From: Oscarella lobularis
Lineage: Eukaryota; Porifera; Homoscleromorpha; Homosclerophorida; Oscarellidae
NCBI RefSeq assembly: GCF_947507565.1
Contig: NC_089188.1
Coordinates: forward strand, 496,001-560,000
Reading direction: 5' to 3'
Length of the DNA stretch: 64,000 bases
Shown: one piece after another, positions 12,896 through 24,500 of the stretch
Layout: each line of letters begins with the position of its first letter
Position numbering within the stretch: the first letter of the stretch is position 1
Program-made: the position numbers and the translations under genes
Notes under the pieces: model-generated
Seen by the model: only the letters and a program-made list of their open reading frames with translations
Database searches by the model: none
What the model was told of the DNA's origin: nothing

Positions 12896-13472
12896 GTGGC
12901 CTAGGGAACTCGTCCGACCTCAAGAGTAAGCATGAGACCAAACGAGAATTTCTCCACGGGCGAAAGCCCGAGTTTCGCGATCCAGAAGAGAAAATGTTTT
13001 TACCGCATTTTGAATAAGCTTCTTTATGTTTGAAATGGATGCGCCGGTGCCATCGGCCATGCAGTTTATAAATTCAAGTTGACCTCCATAGACGGCTGCC
13101 GGAACGCCGGCGGCATGCAAAAACTAGCTGCGAGACGGTTCCAAAATGCTTCAAATCTTCGCCTAAGAAAAGCAGCCTCTAGCAGCGGCTTTGTGAATCT
13201 CAGATAATTGAGTCTCTTATTAAATTAACGACAGCTGACACAGGTCGTCTCTTCATCAACAATAGCTGACGCCAGCGTGACACTATCTCTTATCAACAAC
13301 AGCTGACGCAAAAATGTCTCTTAACAACGGTATACAAGCTAAATGCAGGGGGTCGGCGCCTGCACGAAACAGAGGGGAGGGGTTACAGGCTGACGCTCGG
13401 CTCATTACATATACCATAATAAATAATATAAACAAGAAATGTTTGTGCGACTTCTTTACTGCCAGCCTTGAA

Positions 13473-13672
13473 NNNNNNNNNNNNNNNNNNNNNNNNNNNN
13501 NNNNNNNNNNNNNNNNNNNNNNNNNNNNNNNNNNNNNNNNNNNNNNNNNNNNNNNNNNNNNNNNNNNNNNNNNNNNNNNNNNNNNNNNNNNNNNNNNNNN
13601 NNNNNNNNNNNNNNNNNNNNNNNNNNNNNNNNNNNNNNNNNNNNNNNNNNNNNNNNNNNNNNNNNNNNNNNN
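13473..13672. other. Assembly gap of 200 N
   Basis: Exactly 200 undetermined bases, the usual placeholder for a scaffold gap of unknown size. Open frames spanning it are meaningless. Relationships between the left and right sides should be treated with caution. Confidence 0.99.
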
Positions 13673-13854
13673 GGCACGAAACCGTCGCTCTAAACGAATC
13701 CTCGTACAGCCACGCACTTCACGAGTCGAATCGCATCCGGGATGCCACGACAACAGACCTGTGTACCAGAAAAAGTCACGTGATAGCGCGAGTTACGCAT
13801 GCCTCTTCTACTTAATCTCTGGTGCCGGCACCGTGTTTCGCGGCCTGGCCCCAC

Positions 13855-14556
13855 CAGTGGCGTAGCCAGGGGGGTGCTTTGGGTGCTCGAGCACCCCCCT
13901 CAAGTTTGCTGAAATAATTAAACTAGATAATGATGGCCCGTTTTTAGCCATCATGTGATCCCCGAACACCCTTAGCACGGTGTCCGATCTCTGTTAGTGC
14001 CTACAGCATGTGCATTATGGGAATCACATTGCCTAACCACACCTTAATCTGCCCGGAAATATGTACTTTCTGTAAAAATAGGAACTGGTAGCTATGCCTT
14101 TACTCCACAGATTTTAAGGTGTTCTGTTTACATGTATATATCAAAAGAGCGATTCACCTGTCGAGTAAAGGTGACACAGAGTTACCCTTCCCTGCATGGC
14201 CCCCCTCGGGTGCATGATTTAGTGACACGTTATCAGCTAGCTCGCAGTTGGATTTGCGTGCTGCGAGCAAAGACAAACCCAACGTGCTCCTTTACTGCGT
14301 TCCCTCGATGAGCGTTACTAATTAAGCTCAACTGTTATGTGCCAGTTATGCTATGTAATATGCCTACATATGTACTCGTTCCAGAAAATTTTGTACACAA
14401 TCCGGGGTTACTATCTCTGCTGTGTTACTTTGGGCCTACGCACTGTTTTTTGTTAGAGGCCTTAATTAAACAGCCAAATAAAAAAGGGGCGTGGTCCAAA
14501 AATTTTCGCGCGCAAACCTCAGCACCTACCTCCGCTTAATCCTGGCTACGCCACTG
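13855..14556. mobile_element. MITE with CAGTGGCGTAGCCAGG termini
   Basis: Begins CAGTGGCGTAGCCAGG and ends CCTGGCTACGCCACTG, perfect inverted termini of 16 bases. The five bases CCCAC precede the left end (13850-13854) and follow the right end (14557-14561), consistent with a 5-base target duplication. The interior has no transposase. The terminal sequence resembles hAT-type elements, but hAT usually duplicates 8 bases, so superfamily is left open. A relative in opposite orientation lies at 41186-41877. Confidence 0.85.
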
Positions 14557-15200
14557 CCCACGTCCTTCAATACTTCCCGAAATTCAAAGTAATGTCGCGC
14601 GATGGTGACGTTTTCACAAAAGTGAGGCCCCCTAAAGGGTCTCTTCGGCTGTTTTTCGCATCTCAAAGCAGAAGGAAAGCCTTTCAAGCGAAAGTCGTTT
14701 TTTCTGTTTGTAGGAATACTCAAGGCCTACGCTGAGACGGGCATTCGAAGAGGCTCATTGGATCTTCATCGAGCTAGATCCAAAAATACCCTTCTCTTCT
14801 TCGAGGCTCGTCGTTCTTTTGTCGTGCATCGGAGGCTTTCCTACGACGACGAGACGCTAGCTTAGAGGCATTTTTTACTTCAGTTTGATTATACGTACGT
14901 GCCACGTTCACAGCATCCGCTACGGGCAAAAGTCTCGTGGCCCGGGTTGTAGTGAACCCTTAAAAGGGACCTCACCTATTTTCTCGACTTTTTTCTCAAG
15001 TAGAACGAGTTCCACAGTTTTGATGGACGAGAACGTGCTCCACGGTTTTGATGCGCGAGAACTTGCTCCGCAGTTTTGATTCGCGAGAACGTGCTCCACT
15101 GTTTTGATGCGCAAGAACGCGCTCCACACTTTCTAAACGATAGAGTAGCCAAACAGTGTGACGTGCAAGAAAAGAAGCATTTTAGATAAATGATAGAATT
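14557..15200. other. Non-coding stretch with a 28-base tandem array
   Basis: No gene recognised. At about 14998-15130 there are four to five copies of a roughly 28-base unit of the type GCGCGAGAACTTGCTCC followed by GCAGTTTTGAT, with point differences between copies. Confidence 0.55.
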
Positions 15201-15221
15201 TATAAGTCTTATATTGTGTAT

Positions 15222-15472
15222 TTTAGGCAGCTGCAGTCAAAGCTGAAGCAGTGAAATCAATCGATTACAGTTGCAAAAGAATGAACGACTTTATTGCGTT
15301 CTCTTCTCGAACTCGTTTACTCGGTGATAAATTGTTTTAAAATTAAATGCGATGAGGTATCTTTCGTTTCAGATCCTCCTAAAGCCTTCTCCACAATAAG
15401 AAACAGAAGTTGACAGTCTTATTAAACGAAGTAGCAGCATTTCTTGGCGTAAGAAATTTTAGTGGTGAACCG
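15222..15472 (+). CDS. Possible two-exon fragment, unknown
   Basis: Two stretches look like exons: one ending RMNDFIAFSSRTRLLG at a GTGATA donor near 15322, and one near 15390-15471 that could read KQKLTVLLNEVAAFLGVRN and ends at a good GTAAGC donor. The frame of the second is uncertain and no family is recognised. No start or stop can be assigned, so this may equally be a pseudogene remnant. Confidence 0.2.
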
Positions 15473-15545
15473 GTAAGCGTCTCCAAGCCTGTTTGAACAA
15501 AAACTTTCACTTCTTCTTGTTCACAATTGGTTTTGAAACAGGTTT

Positions 15546-16146
15546 TTAATCAAATGCGTTAATTGTCAATGGTCGGAGGCTATAGCAGCGGCTAAAGCTC
15601 CTGCAAAAAATTCTTGCATCATTTGGAATATCTGCAGTTTTTGCCGGGATTGGGTCGTTCATGCTTTCATAAACCAGAGCGTCAACGAGTTTATCCAAAG
15701 TGGGAAATGAAGTGTTCTCAAAGCTGGCGTACGCTAGGAAAGGAATTTTAGGCGCATGACTGATGACGTATCGCGAGTATGACAAGGTTCTTTTTTTCTC
15801 CACGGAGTATGGGAGAAAAACGGCCTGACAGGCGGATGGTATTGTGTCTTCCACATCGCGATTAAATGACTCGAATACGTCATGTTCTATAAAACCCACT
15901 TCTCAACCGTTTTTGATTTTAGCCTCTGGCTACTTTGACTGCAGGCTCCTAACTCGCTCTCACCTTCTCGTTGTTCTGACTCCATCGCTTCCCTATCCGG
16001 GATTGGTTGAAACGTTTAGTCACGTGTTCCGCAATGGATGCCGACAAGCCTGAGAAAGTTTCTGTAATATCGTCATGGAGACTTTGAAGAAAACTTTCCC
16101 GCGCCTTTTCTCTGTTAGCGTGCGTGATCGCAAAGTGTATGAGCAA
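15546..16146 (-). CDS. Small two-exon gene, unknown function
   Basis: A minus-strand exon starts at an ATG at about 16144 (LIHFAITHANREKARESFLQ) and can splice near 15960 (GTGAGA donor) to a second exon running to the stop at 15546. The joined product is about 180 residues, has no obvious membrane segment or signal peptide, and includes LPYSVEKKRTLSYSRYVISH. I do not recognise the family. The plus-strand Frizzled-like gene starts about 275 bases away in the opposite direction, so the two could share a bidirectional promoter region. Confidence 0.35.
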
Positions 16147-16420
16147 GGAATTTAAATTTGAAAAGAAATTGGAAAGGCGAGTATATTCATGTAACTTCGA
16201 AAGCTAATTATGAAAGTAATTGGGACTGATTTACCAGAATCGAACCACGCCATGAATGTGACAACGACATATTAAGCTATTAATCCTTAGACAGACCCAA
16301 TTGTATTTTGGCGTTACTCCGTCAAATTGCAATGCTGCTTATGAAGAAAATATTATCTGTATCGACGCGTGCTCGAGCTCTGTATAATTGCTCACGCCCA
16401 CTCACGTGCGAACCCCACCC

Positions 16421-18773
16421 ATGACGTTGCAAGTCGAAGCAAAAGACGCAAAACTGAACCTCTTTGCAGTCGGTTGCGGAATTATGGTGCTAGCCATTGC
16501 GTCTACACCGTCGCTCTTCTTCTTGTACCCTAACTGGGACTTTACCTCAGAACGTTTGGTACTCACAATTAATTATACATGTTCACACTGGAGCACCACT
16601 TTATCTCTTTCACTTCAAGGAGCAAATCGTTGCTAGAAGGAACGTTTCTTTTGTGAACGGAAGCAGTTGTAACGTCGAAATTTCGCTGCCTAGTAGCGTG
16701 GCGACAGATTTGTTGGCGAAACCTGATGTACAGAAACTCCTATCTCCTTCCCTACTCCCTTTACTACGCACGCCCAAGTGCTTTCAGCTTTTGAACGTTC
16801 TTTGGCAACAACCAAGCAGTGAATCTGTTTTTCAAACGCTTACTCCGTTTGAAATTCGAGGCATAATGCGTACGTTGAACGTCTCCTTTGATGAGCTGAG
16901 AACAGGCCTTCGTGATGCTAATATCAGCATCTCAGCTGTTGTTTCATTAATAAATTCTTATTGTCTCGATAGGTTCACAGATTTTGGTACTTTGGTAATT
17001 AAAATAATTTTCTTCTTATGAGATATGTTTAGGATGCCAGAAAGACTTGATGTTGAGAAATGACTCCAGTCCGTGCTGCTACGTTTCGTGTCTCAATTGG
17101 AACTGGCTCGGAGAGTCGAAAAGAAGGATCGATTTAATTCTTTTTGCCGTGACGACAATTGCCGGTTTTGTGGTACTTGTTGCAGCAACAGTTTCAATAA
17201 TCGCAATCAAATCAAAGTAAGAGAATACTTTTAGCAAGCTCCAGAAGTTAGAAGCACTTATCTTAGCTAGCAATACAAATGATTGTAATGATAGCGATCT
17301 TCCATCTTAATTAATTGTGGAGCTAACTGGTGGTGTGGACATACAGTTATTAATGGGTCTTTCACAGGCAAAAGTTTCCTCACCTCATGGTTTCCTTTTA
17401 CATCTTGCTTTCTCTTATGACGATGCGTGAGTGGTTAATGTCTTTTTTGTCAACTTCAAATCGAGGAGTTTTACTTACAGCTTTTTCCGAATTGGTTGGG
17501 CGACTACTTGGACGAGAGAAAGCCCTTTGCTGCGGTGAACAAGATCTTCTCAAAGCTCTGCGATCGGATTCTTGTACTTTTTCAATCGTTCGCAGTATGA
17601 ATTTTAATACCTATGTTGCTCATTTTTATTATTTTTGTAGCAATGATTCAAAATTTCGGCTACGTTTCTAGCGTTTCGTGGGGCGTTGTTGGTTTTGTGA
17701 ATCTGTGGATAGCCATTGTTCTTTCAAAAAGCCGTCTGTTTGCTACTTGTAAAAACACGATTCACGCCGTTGAGGCTTTTTTGGTCTGGGGCACCGCTTT
17801 TGTGCTTGCAGTCGGTCCCTACTGGCTCGAGGGAGAAAGTGCGTACTACAATCCTCTCCTTTGCTACTCCTGCTCAACAATCCGAAACTCGCTCCTTTAT
17901 AATCTGTTCCTCGTTCTACCCCAACAAGTTAACATTGCCGTCGGCGGACTATGTGCTGTTCATTTGGTTTACACACTAAAGAAGCAGGTAAGAACATCCA
18001 TGGACAATGGATGCATAGAACAGCAGTCTAAACAACGGTGTACCTTAGTATATACCAAGTTTACAGAGGAGTTTGTATTGTTACCCCTGTAAAAGCAGCC
18101 AAATGTGCTTGAATGCTTTAGGTTATTGCTAAACAAATTAGCATGTTTAACATAATAAGAAAGATCCCAAGGCTAAAAGTTCGATGCCACACTGCCTAAC
18201 CGCTATTACAAAACGAGACGCTAGAGTCTTTTCTAAGTTGCTACCATAAATTATTTTTTACATTCTTAGAGTTTAAACCGGCAAGAGCTTTTTTCATCTG
18301 TTCAAGTTCAGGACTTACAGCAAAAGAAGCACGTCAGTCAGTTGAACGATCTTCAGCGTCGTTTCGCCTTTTTGCTGGTCGTCGTCTTTGTCGTGGAAAT
18401 CATCATAATTATAAATAGTTTCATCGTATATGCGGTTCGCGATAGGGTAAATTTGAACAACTTTGGAAGTTACGTCGAATGCGTATATCTTGCTTTGGAA
18501 GACGAGTGTCAGAGCAAGGAAAAGTCGATAATTGAAAACGTAACATTTGCGTTTTTGATCGTTTATCGCCTCGCTTTTTTGGCGTCTCTCTTTTTCCTTG
18601 TCGTCTTTTTTTGGACGGCCAAGGACTTCCGAAAGTTTTGGAAGAACATATACGAGCGTTGCTACAAGCGAACAGTTCGGCCCGACGACAAAGTGAACCT
18701 GAGGGAGAGCTGCTCTGAGAGAAGTTTCAACACTCAGAGAGGGGCACCTACTCAAGACCTCGAGTTGAGTTAG
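16421..18773 (+). CDS. Frizzled-like seven-transmembrane receptor 1
   Basis: Exons by eye: 16421-16560, 16621-16985, 17034-17217, about 17369-17429, about 17480-17600, about 17641-17987 and a last exon from about 18270 to the stop at 18773. The product starts with a hydrophobic N-terminal segment, then an extracellular region with a few Cys (PCCYVSC). Seven-helix sequence then includes KFPHLMVSFYILLSL, ELVGRLLGRE, a CC...C pair, SSVSWGVVGFVNLW and WTAKDFRKFWKNIY after the last helix. The VGRE motif and the order of Cys and Trp positions match Frizzled/Smoothened receptors; no CRD with its ten-Cys pattern is visible, so this may be the CRD-less type described in amoebae and sponges. A KTxxxW motif is not evident. 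Ligand unknown. The start at 16421 is the first ATG ahead of the hydrophobic segment. Confidence 0.7.
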
Positions 18774-18872
18774 CCTGCACGATAACAGCTTGGTGTTTCA
18801 TCTTTGTAACTAGCTAGTCAGTTACATGATTACATCTATGGCTTCTACGATTTAATTAGGCAACTAGCACTA

Positions 18873-19193
18873 TTATTCGCACACTAATAAGCAGAGTCCG
18901 TGAGCTGCAAACATTAGAAACGCTTTGATAAAGATTCTAGGTTTCGGCGAATCACCGGCCCGGAATGCATGATGAATTGTCCTAATTTGAATCATTGGCT
19001 TGGCTATGCAAACAGGTAACGTTTGCACGTCTTTCGGAGGTTGTAATGCTGACTTTTGGCCGAAATGCGATTCTAACGTCGACACGACCTCGTCATAACG
19101 TTTCTGAGCGCGATCAATGGCTCTCTTTGCAGTATAAAACGTCGGTGTCATATGGCAAGCGTAACTGTACCTGATAAGATTGAGCATGCGCAT
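18873..19193 (-). CDS. Hypothetical exon, unknown
   Basis: A minus-strand frame of about 100 codons with non-repetitive sequence (YTAKRAIDRAQKRYDEVVST) lies just after the 3' end of receptor 1, in opposite orientation. It may be an exon of a gene whose other exons I cannot place. No family recognised and no clear start. Confidence 0.2.
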   Translation of the reverse strand: MRMLNLIRYSYACHMTPTFYTAKRAIDRAQKRYDEVVSTLESHFGQKSALQPPKDVQTLPVCIAKPMIQIRTIHHAFRAGDSPKPRIFIKAFLMFAAHGLCLLVCE

Positions 19194-19299
19194 TAGCTAA
19201 GAATTGATAGACTCTGTTTGCTATTAATACTATGCAGTTTCTAGAAGTAGAATTTGCTTCTTGAAATGGTAACCGGTAGTAACGGTGGAGTTATTGGAG

Positions 19300-19380
19300 G
19301 CTAACGTGATTGTGGCGGTGGTGATGGTGGCGGTCATGCTGTGATGGTGATGGTGGCGGTGGCGTTGGTGATGGTATGTG
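19300..19380. repeat. GGTGGCGGT/GATGGT microsatellite-like tract
   Basis: Alternating GGTGGCGGT, GATGGT and GTGATGGT trinucleotide-based repeats. In one minus frame it yields a His-rich run, which is an artefact. The rest of 18780-19860 shows no gene. Confidence 0.7.
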
Positions 19381-19854
19381 AGAAAAGGAGTGGGTTTCCT
19401 ACTACCTTCCTCCACTTCACCTTGCGACTTGCGACGGCCTGCCAACGGTAATAGATAAGTAGAAATAAATACATTCAGATGACAATATTATAGATTAAAC
19501 CATCATTATTAGAAAAAAATTGTCATTATATCCTTCTATTCCACTACCTATAAAACTGAATTTCTAAGAGGGCTATAATCAATGGACAGGAAGTGGACAT
19601 GGATAATGAACTGAAGGTGAAGATGTAATGATGAAAAACGGCAATGAGAAAAATGATACACCTATTTTCCGAAAAAATGATCACACCCACAATGTAGGCG
19701 CGGTCAACACGTGCTTGCTTTCGTCATCACGAATATAACCTAGAAATGATATAGCTGACCTTTTCGCGGCTTACCATATTGTCGCGACGGTTTGCCGACG
19801 CGCACTCGCTTCGAAAAAACACGCGTTCTAAAAAGGGGCCCCACTAAGAAACAA

Positions 19855-20388
19855 CGCCCTGGTGTTCGGGGCTCTCAAACGTGATCGGCCAAAATCGGAA
19901 AGTGTGTGTCTGTCTGTCTGTCTGTCGGTAACGCTCACGTCACAATCGCTCTTAGGCCAATCACACACAAAGGTGCCATTATGACATCACATTCATTGTG
20001 ATGTCATAATCTCCCGTATATTTCACAATGATATACCAAAAAGGTGACGTCACAGTAGATTGCAACCCCGGATGGTGTTCAATAGTTTTCAGCATAGATA
20101 TAACAGCACTGTTATATCTATGTTTGATAAACATAACGGGCACATAACAGTGAGCTTATTAGTAACGTTTATGAACGCAGTAAAGGAGCACGTTGGGTTT
20201 GTCGTGCTGCGAGCGAAGCTCCAACTGCGAGCTGATAATGGGCCTCGTGACACAATCACCTGAAAAAGTTGGGCTGGGGAGGGGTAGCTCTGTGTCGCAT
20301 GAGATTTCAAATTAGCTTATTGTAGGGTTTTGCGGAAAATAATGCAGGTCATGGTTAGGCAGGCAGTGTGATGCACATTATGCACATC
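19855..20388. repeat. Older repeat copy interrupted by the gypsy element (left part)
   Basis: Sequence from about GCCCTGGTGTTCGGGG to the gypsy 5' LTR matches 25750-26280 closely (CTCTCAAACGTGATCGGCC, the CTGT microsatellite, GTGATGTCATAATCTCCCG). The copy resumes after the 3' LTR at 25606 (CATCGGCTTTCC...), where it reaches GTGTTCGGGGATCACATG. Parts of it, such as AACCCAACTGCGAGCTGATA, also occur inside the MITEs at 13855 and 41186, so these repeats are related. Confidence 0.7.
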
Positions 20389-20499
20389 TGTGGTAAAGTA
20401 AGATACGGGACTTAAATAGGGAGGGTAGAATGGGCGTGTAAAGGAAATATAGATCAGTCTTGGTTCTGACTCGAGTAGGCGAGGATCTCGTTTATTACA
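20389..20499 (+). repeat. 5' LTR (111 bases)
   Basis: TG...CA-type ends (TGTGG...TTACA). Contains CTTAAATAGG, a possible TATA-like box. Matches the 3' LTR base for base by eye. Confidence 0.9.
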
Positions 20500-20516
20500 C
20501 TGGTGACAGGAGTACC

Positions 20517-21569
20517 ATGTCTTCCACCGACAACGACGGCCAGCCCCCGGCTCCCGTCGACGTCAAACCACCCACCGACACTGTTGGTGCTGCAGCCAAC
20601 CTCCGCTACAGCGCCCTGCTTCCCCCTCCGTTTCGTAACAGCAGCGATCAATCGTGGGACGACTGGGAGGAGGATTTTCAAGCTTGCGCCACTCTCAACG
20701 CCTGGGACGACGCCACTCGCTGCCACATTTTGGGTATGCGTCTGCAGGGTCCTGCTCGCGACGCCCTCCGTGCTCTTTCCTCCGACACAAAGTCCAAGTT
20801 TTCCTCCCTCGTCGCCGCGCTGCGCACCCGTTTTCTACCGGCAAATCGTTTGGAGGTTAAGCGATAGACGTTTCGCCTTCGCCGTCAAAGCCCCGCCGAG
20901 TCTCTCTTGGATTTCGGAAACGCGGTCAACGGTCTATCCGCGCAAGCGTTTCCAGCGATGGACTTGACTCAGCGCGATCTGCTGGCGCGCGACCAGTTTC
21001 TGGATGGGCTGCTGGACCCGAATCTTCGTCTTCGTGTCCGATATGGCGCCCCGACCAGTTCGGACGACGCGGTTCGCCTTGCACTCGAAGCTCACGCCGC
21101 CGAAACGGCAGAAAGTCGCCGTCGTTCTCAAGATTCGTCCATTTCCGGCGATGCTACAGCGGCGCCACATCCACTCGTCGCGACGGCCACGCCTGCCTCG
21201 TCTTTGATGAAAGCCGTCGAAACGCAGACCGCTCTTCTCACCTCTGTGTTGGAACGTCTCACCCGCAACGACGCTTCGCCCCACCCTGTCTACGCCATTC
21301 CCTCGGGACTCCCAAGCACTCTTCGCGCGCCTGTTCCGGTTTCTCAGCGTCGCTGTTGGGATTGCGGACAGTTTGGCCATATTCGTATTAATTGTCCGAA
21401 GTTTGGGGGGAAACATGAAAATTCCGCACAGTGTGTCTCTGAGCATTCGCGCGAACATACGCCCATAATTCATTACGTCGCCGCCCTCCAGGCGTCCCCG
21501 TTATCCTCCGACTCTATTTTTCAAGTCGCTGGCGACACTGAACGGCGTGTCGTTCCGTTGTCTCATTGA
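20517..21569 (+). pseudogene. Gag frame of the gypsy element, interrupted by a TAG
   Basis: ATG at 20517 opens a frame with a retrotransposon-gag-like region (DDWEEDFQACATLNAWDD) and, near 21353-21395, a single zinc knuckle of the CCHC type (CWDC...H....C). The frame is split by an in-frame TAG at 20865-20867; on both sides the frame is the same. The stop could be a lesion or a read-through site; context alone does not decide. The gag frame ends at 21569 and overlaps pol by 23 bases in a different frame (+1 relative to gag), so pol expression needs a frameshift. Confidence 0.8.
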
Positions 21570-24500
21570 CACCGGAGCAGCGATTTCCATCGTTCCGCCG
21601 TCTTTCGCGTCATTCCCTGTGTTGCCTTGCACCGAGCGCCTCGCGATGGCGAGCGGTCACACGGTGCCTGTTGCTGGTGTGGTCGAACTTCCGGTCGCAT
21701 TCGGTTCTTGGACTACCCGACATTGTTTTCGTGTTGCGGATATAGCAACGAATCCAATCCTTGGTGCCGATTTCATTGTTAGTCATGGCCTGGACATTGC
21801 TGTTCGAACTCGCAAACTGCAACTTCCTTCCGGTGCCGCGTGGCCGCTTCTCACCCCCGCGCCGGCGCCGTCGCCATCGCCTTCTCCACCGTCAGCGTCG
21901 CAGCCGGTGTATTCAATTGTTCTTTCCGAATCTGTTGTTTTCGCGGCGGATCAACGTGAGATGATCGTCGCTGGGTTGGTTGTTGACGCTGTTACGAAAG
22001 AACCTTGTCGTTCTTCGTCTGGTCCATTGTTATTTGAACCGCTAGAGACTTTAGAGAGTAAATCGGATCTACTGGCTCCGGCGTCGCTGGCGATCAACGC
22101 TACCGGCATAATTCCGGTACGACTTTACAATACGGCGGGAAAACGCAAGCTTTACAAAGGCAAACGTCTTGGAACGGCGGACGTGATTGATCAAGAGCAG
22201 TTGACCGCCTCCGTTTTCGACGCTGTTCCCACCGATGATGGCTGGACTCCGCCTCTTGGCCCTACGCCGCAATTGTCACCTTCCGAGCGCGCCTCGCTTG
22301 TCCGGCTTCTCGGCGAGTTCCGCGATATCTTTAGTCGGAAACACGCTGACCTCGGACGCACCGACGTGACCCAGCACCGCATTGTCACTACCGAAGACGT
22401 CCCCGTTCATTCACCGCCGTACCGCCAGCCCTATCATCTCCGCCCTGAGATTGATCGTCAAGTCGCCGAGATGCTCGACATGGGTGTCATTACACCTAGC
22501 TCCAGCCCATGGTCTTCGCCGGTCCTGCTCGTTCCCAAAAAAAATGGATCATTTCGATTCTGTGTGGATTTTCGTCGTGTCAATGAGCTGACAGTGAAAG
22601 ATGCCTACCCTATCCCACGTATCGACGAGACTCTCGATGGGCTCTACGGCGCAAAGTATTTCAGTACGCTGGATCTGGCGTCTGGCTATTGGCAGGTGAT
22701 AATGGCCGCCGAAGACCGTGCTAAAACAGCCTTTTCTACAAACGGCGGACACTACGAATTCGAGGTTATGCCTTTTGGCCTGACCAACGCCCCCGCAACG
22801 TTTCAACGCTTGATGGATCTCGTTCTACGTGGGTTACACTTGGACACATGTATGGTGTACCTTGACGATGTCCTCGTTCACTCCCGCACGTTTACGGATC
22901 ACCTCGACCACCTGCGGGCTGTCTTTCTACGTTTTCGTGGTGCTGGTTTAAAACTACGCACCGAAAAATGCCAGTTTCTCCGTCCGGAGGTTCCGTACTT
23001 GAGCCACGTCGTTAGCGCTGCTGGAGTTTCTACCGATCCAAGCAAGATTTCAAAAGTACGCGACTGGCCGGTACCGTCTTCGAAATCCGACATACGTTCC
23101 TTTGTGAACTTTGCCGGGTATTACCGCCGGTTTATTCCGGATTTTTCCGCCATCGCTGCACCACTCCACGACCTCGCCGCGCCACGCACATTGTTCTCTT
23201 GGACACCAACAGCCCAGACGGCGTTCAAAACGCTTAAGACAAAGCTTACGTCTGCTCCGGTGCTGGCATTCCCCTGTTTCAACACTCCGTTTCGCCTCAA
23301 AACCGACGCCAGTGATATCGGGCTCGGCGCTGTGCTCATGCAAATTATTGACAACGTGGAGCGACCGATCGCTTATGCTAGTAAAAAGCTCGATTCAGCG
23401 GAGCGCAATTATAGCGCAACGGAAAAGGAGCTGTTTGCTGTGAAATGGGGAATGGCGCACTTTCGTCCCTATCTTCTCGGAGCAAAATTCGTCGTCGTTA
23501 CGGATCACCGCCCCCTTGTGCACGTTCGCACCATGAAACAGCCCGCCGGAAGAATGGGTCGTTGGCTGCATGCTATCAGTCAGTTTGATTTCGAGGTGGT
23601 ATACAAACCCGGGCGACTTCACACGGATGCCGACGCGCTGTCGACGATCTGCGCCGCTACGACGCTTCTTCCCTCAGTTTCAGCGGACGTGCTTATCGCT
23701 GCTCAAGCCGCCGATCCCGCTATTGCCGCGGTAATTTCTCGTCTACGTGCGGGCGCCGACCGTCCACCGGCTGCAGGCATGTGGAGAACTGGAGCACTTC
23801 GACGTTTTCGCCAAATATGGTGTCAGCTTGAGATCGGCGGCGATGGCGTGTTGTACCGCAATACCCGTCTTGGAGCACAACTAGACAAAACGAAGATTCT
23901 GGTTGTACCGTCGACTCTCGTTCCGGACGTTTTGCAGCAAGTCCACGCCGACCCTATGGGTGGACACTCTGGCGTCAACAAAACCATTGCGACTCTAATT
24001 CAGCGCTACTATTGGCCCGGTTTCTCTTCGTCCGTTGACGACTACATTCGTCACTGCAGCACCTGCCAGAAAACAAGCCCGGCCGTGCCGCGTCCGAAAG
24101 CACCCTTGCAACCGATTCCAGTTGGAGGACCCTTTGAGATGATCGCGATGGATTTCTTAGAGCTACCACGTACCGCCCGCGGCAACCGCTACGTGTTGGT
24201 GGTTTCCGACTATTTTACCCGCTGGCCAGAAGCTTTTGCCACAGCCGACCAGAAGAGCGAAACAGTCGCGCGCATTCTCATGGACGGAGTCGTGGCGCGA
24301 CACGGCCTGCCTCACGTACTGCACTCGGATCAAGGACCGAGTTTCGAAAGCAAAGTCATCCGTCATCTTTGCGACTGGCTTGGCATTCGAAAGACGCGCA
24401 CTACGCCGTATCACCCACAGGGCGACGGCTTGGTGGAGCGGTTTAATCGAACGCTATTAGGCAAGCTACGAGCTTACTGCCACAACAACCCGCATGATTG

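Larger units (their letters stand above)
10181..13472. other. Long non-coding stretch before the assembly gap
   Basis: No convincing exon on either strand. Contents: a 64-base near-palindrome at 10583-10646, related half-palindromes at 11336-11375 and 12120-12160, (A)GCGAGCGAG-rich sequence at 10190-10235, and a short tandem array of GTGAGTCCGGATGAGA units at about 12775-12895. Scattered frames of 60-100 codons lack family resemblance and have no supporting splice structure. Confidence 0.5.

Noticed and set aside
13283-13865. Open frames across the N gap
   Set aside because: They consist mostly of undetermined codons.
16228-16300. tRNA gene suggested by GGTTCGATTCTGG on the minus strand
   Set aside because: No A box at the right distance and no acceptor-stem pairing; only a T-loop-like match.
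20934-21473. Minus-strand frame inside gag
   Set aside because: Shadow of the GC-rich gag frame; no independent support.
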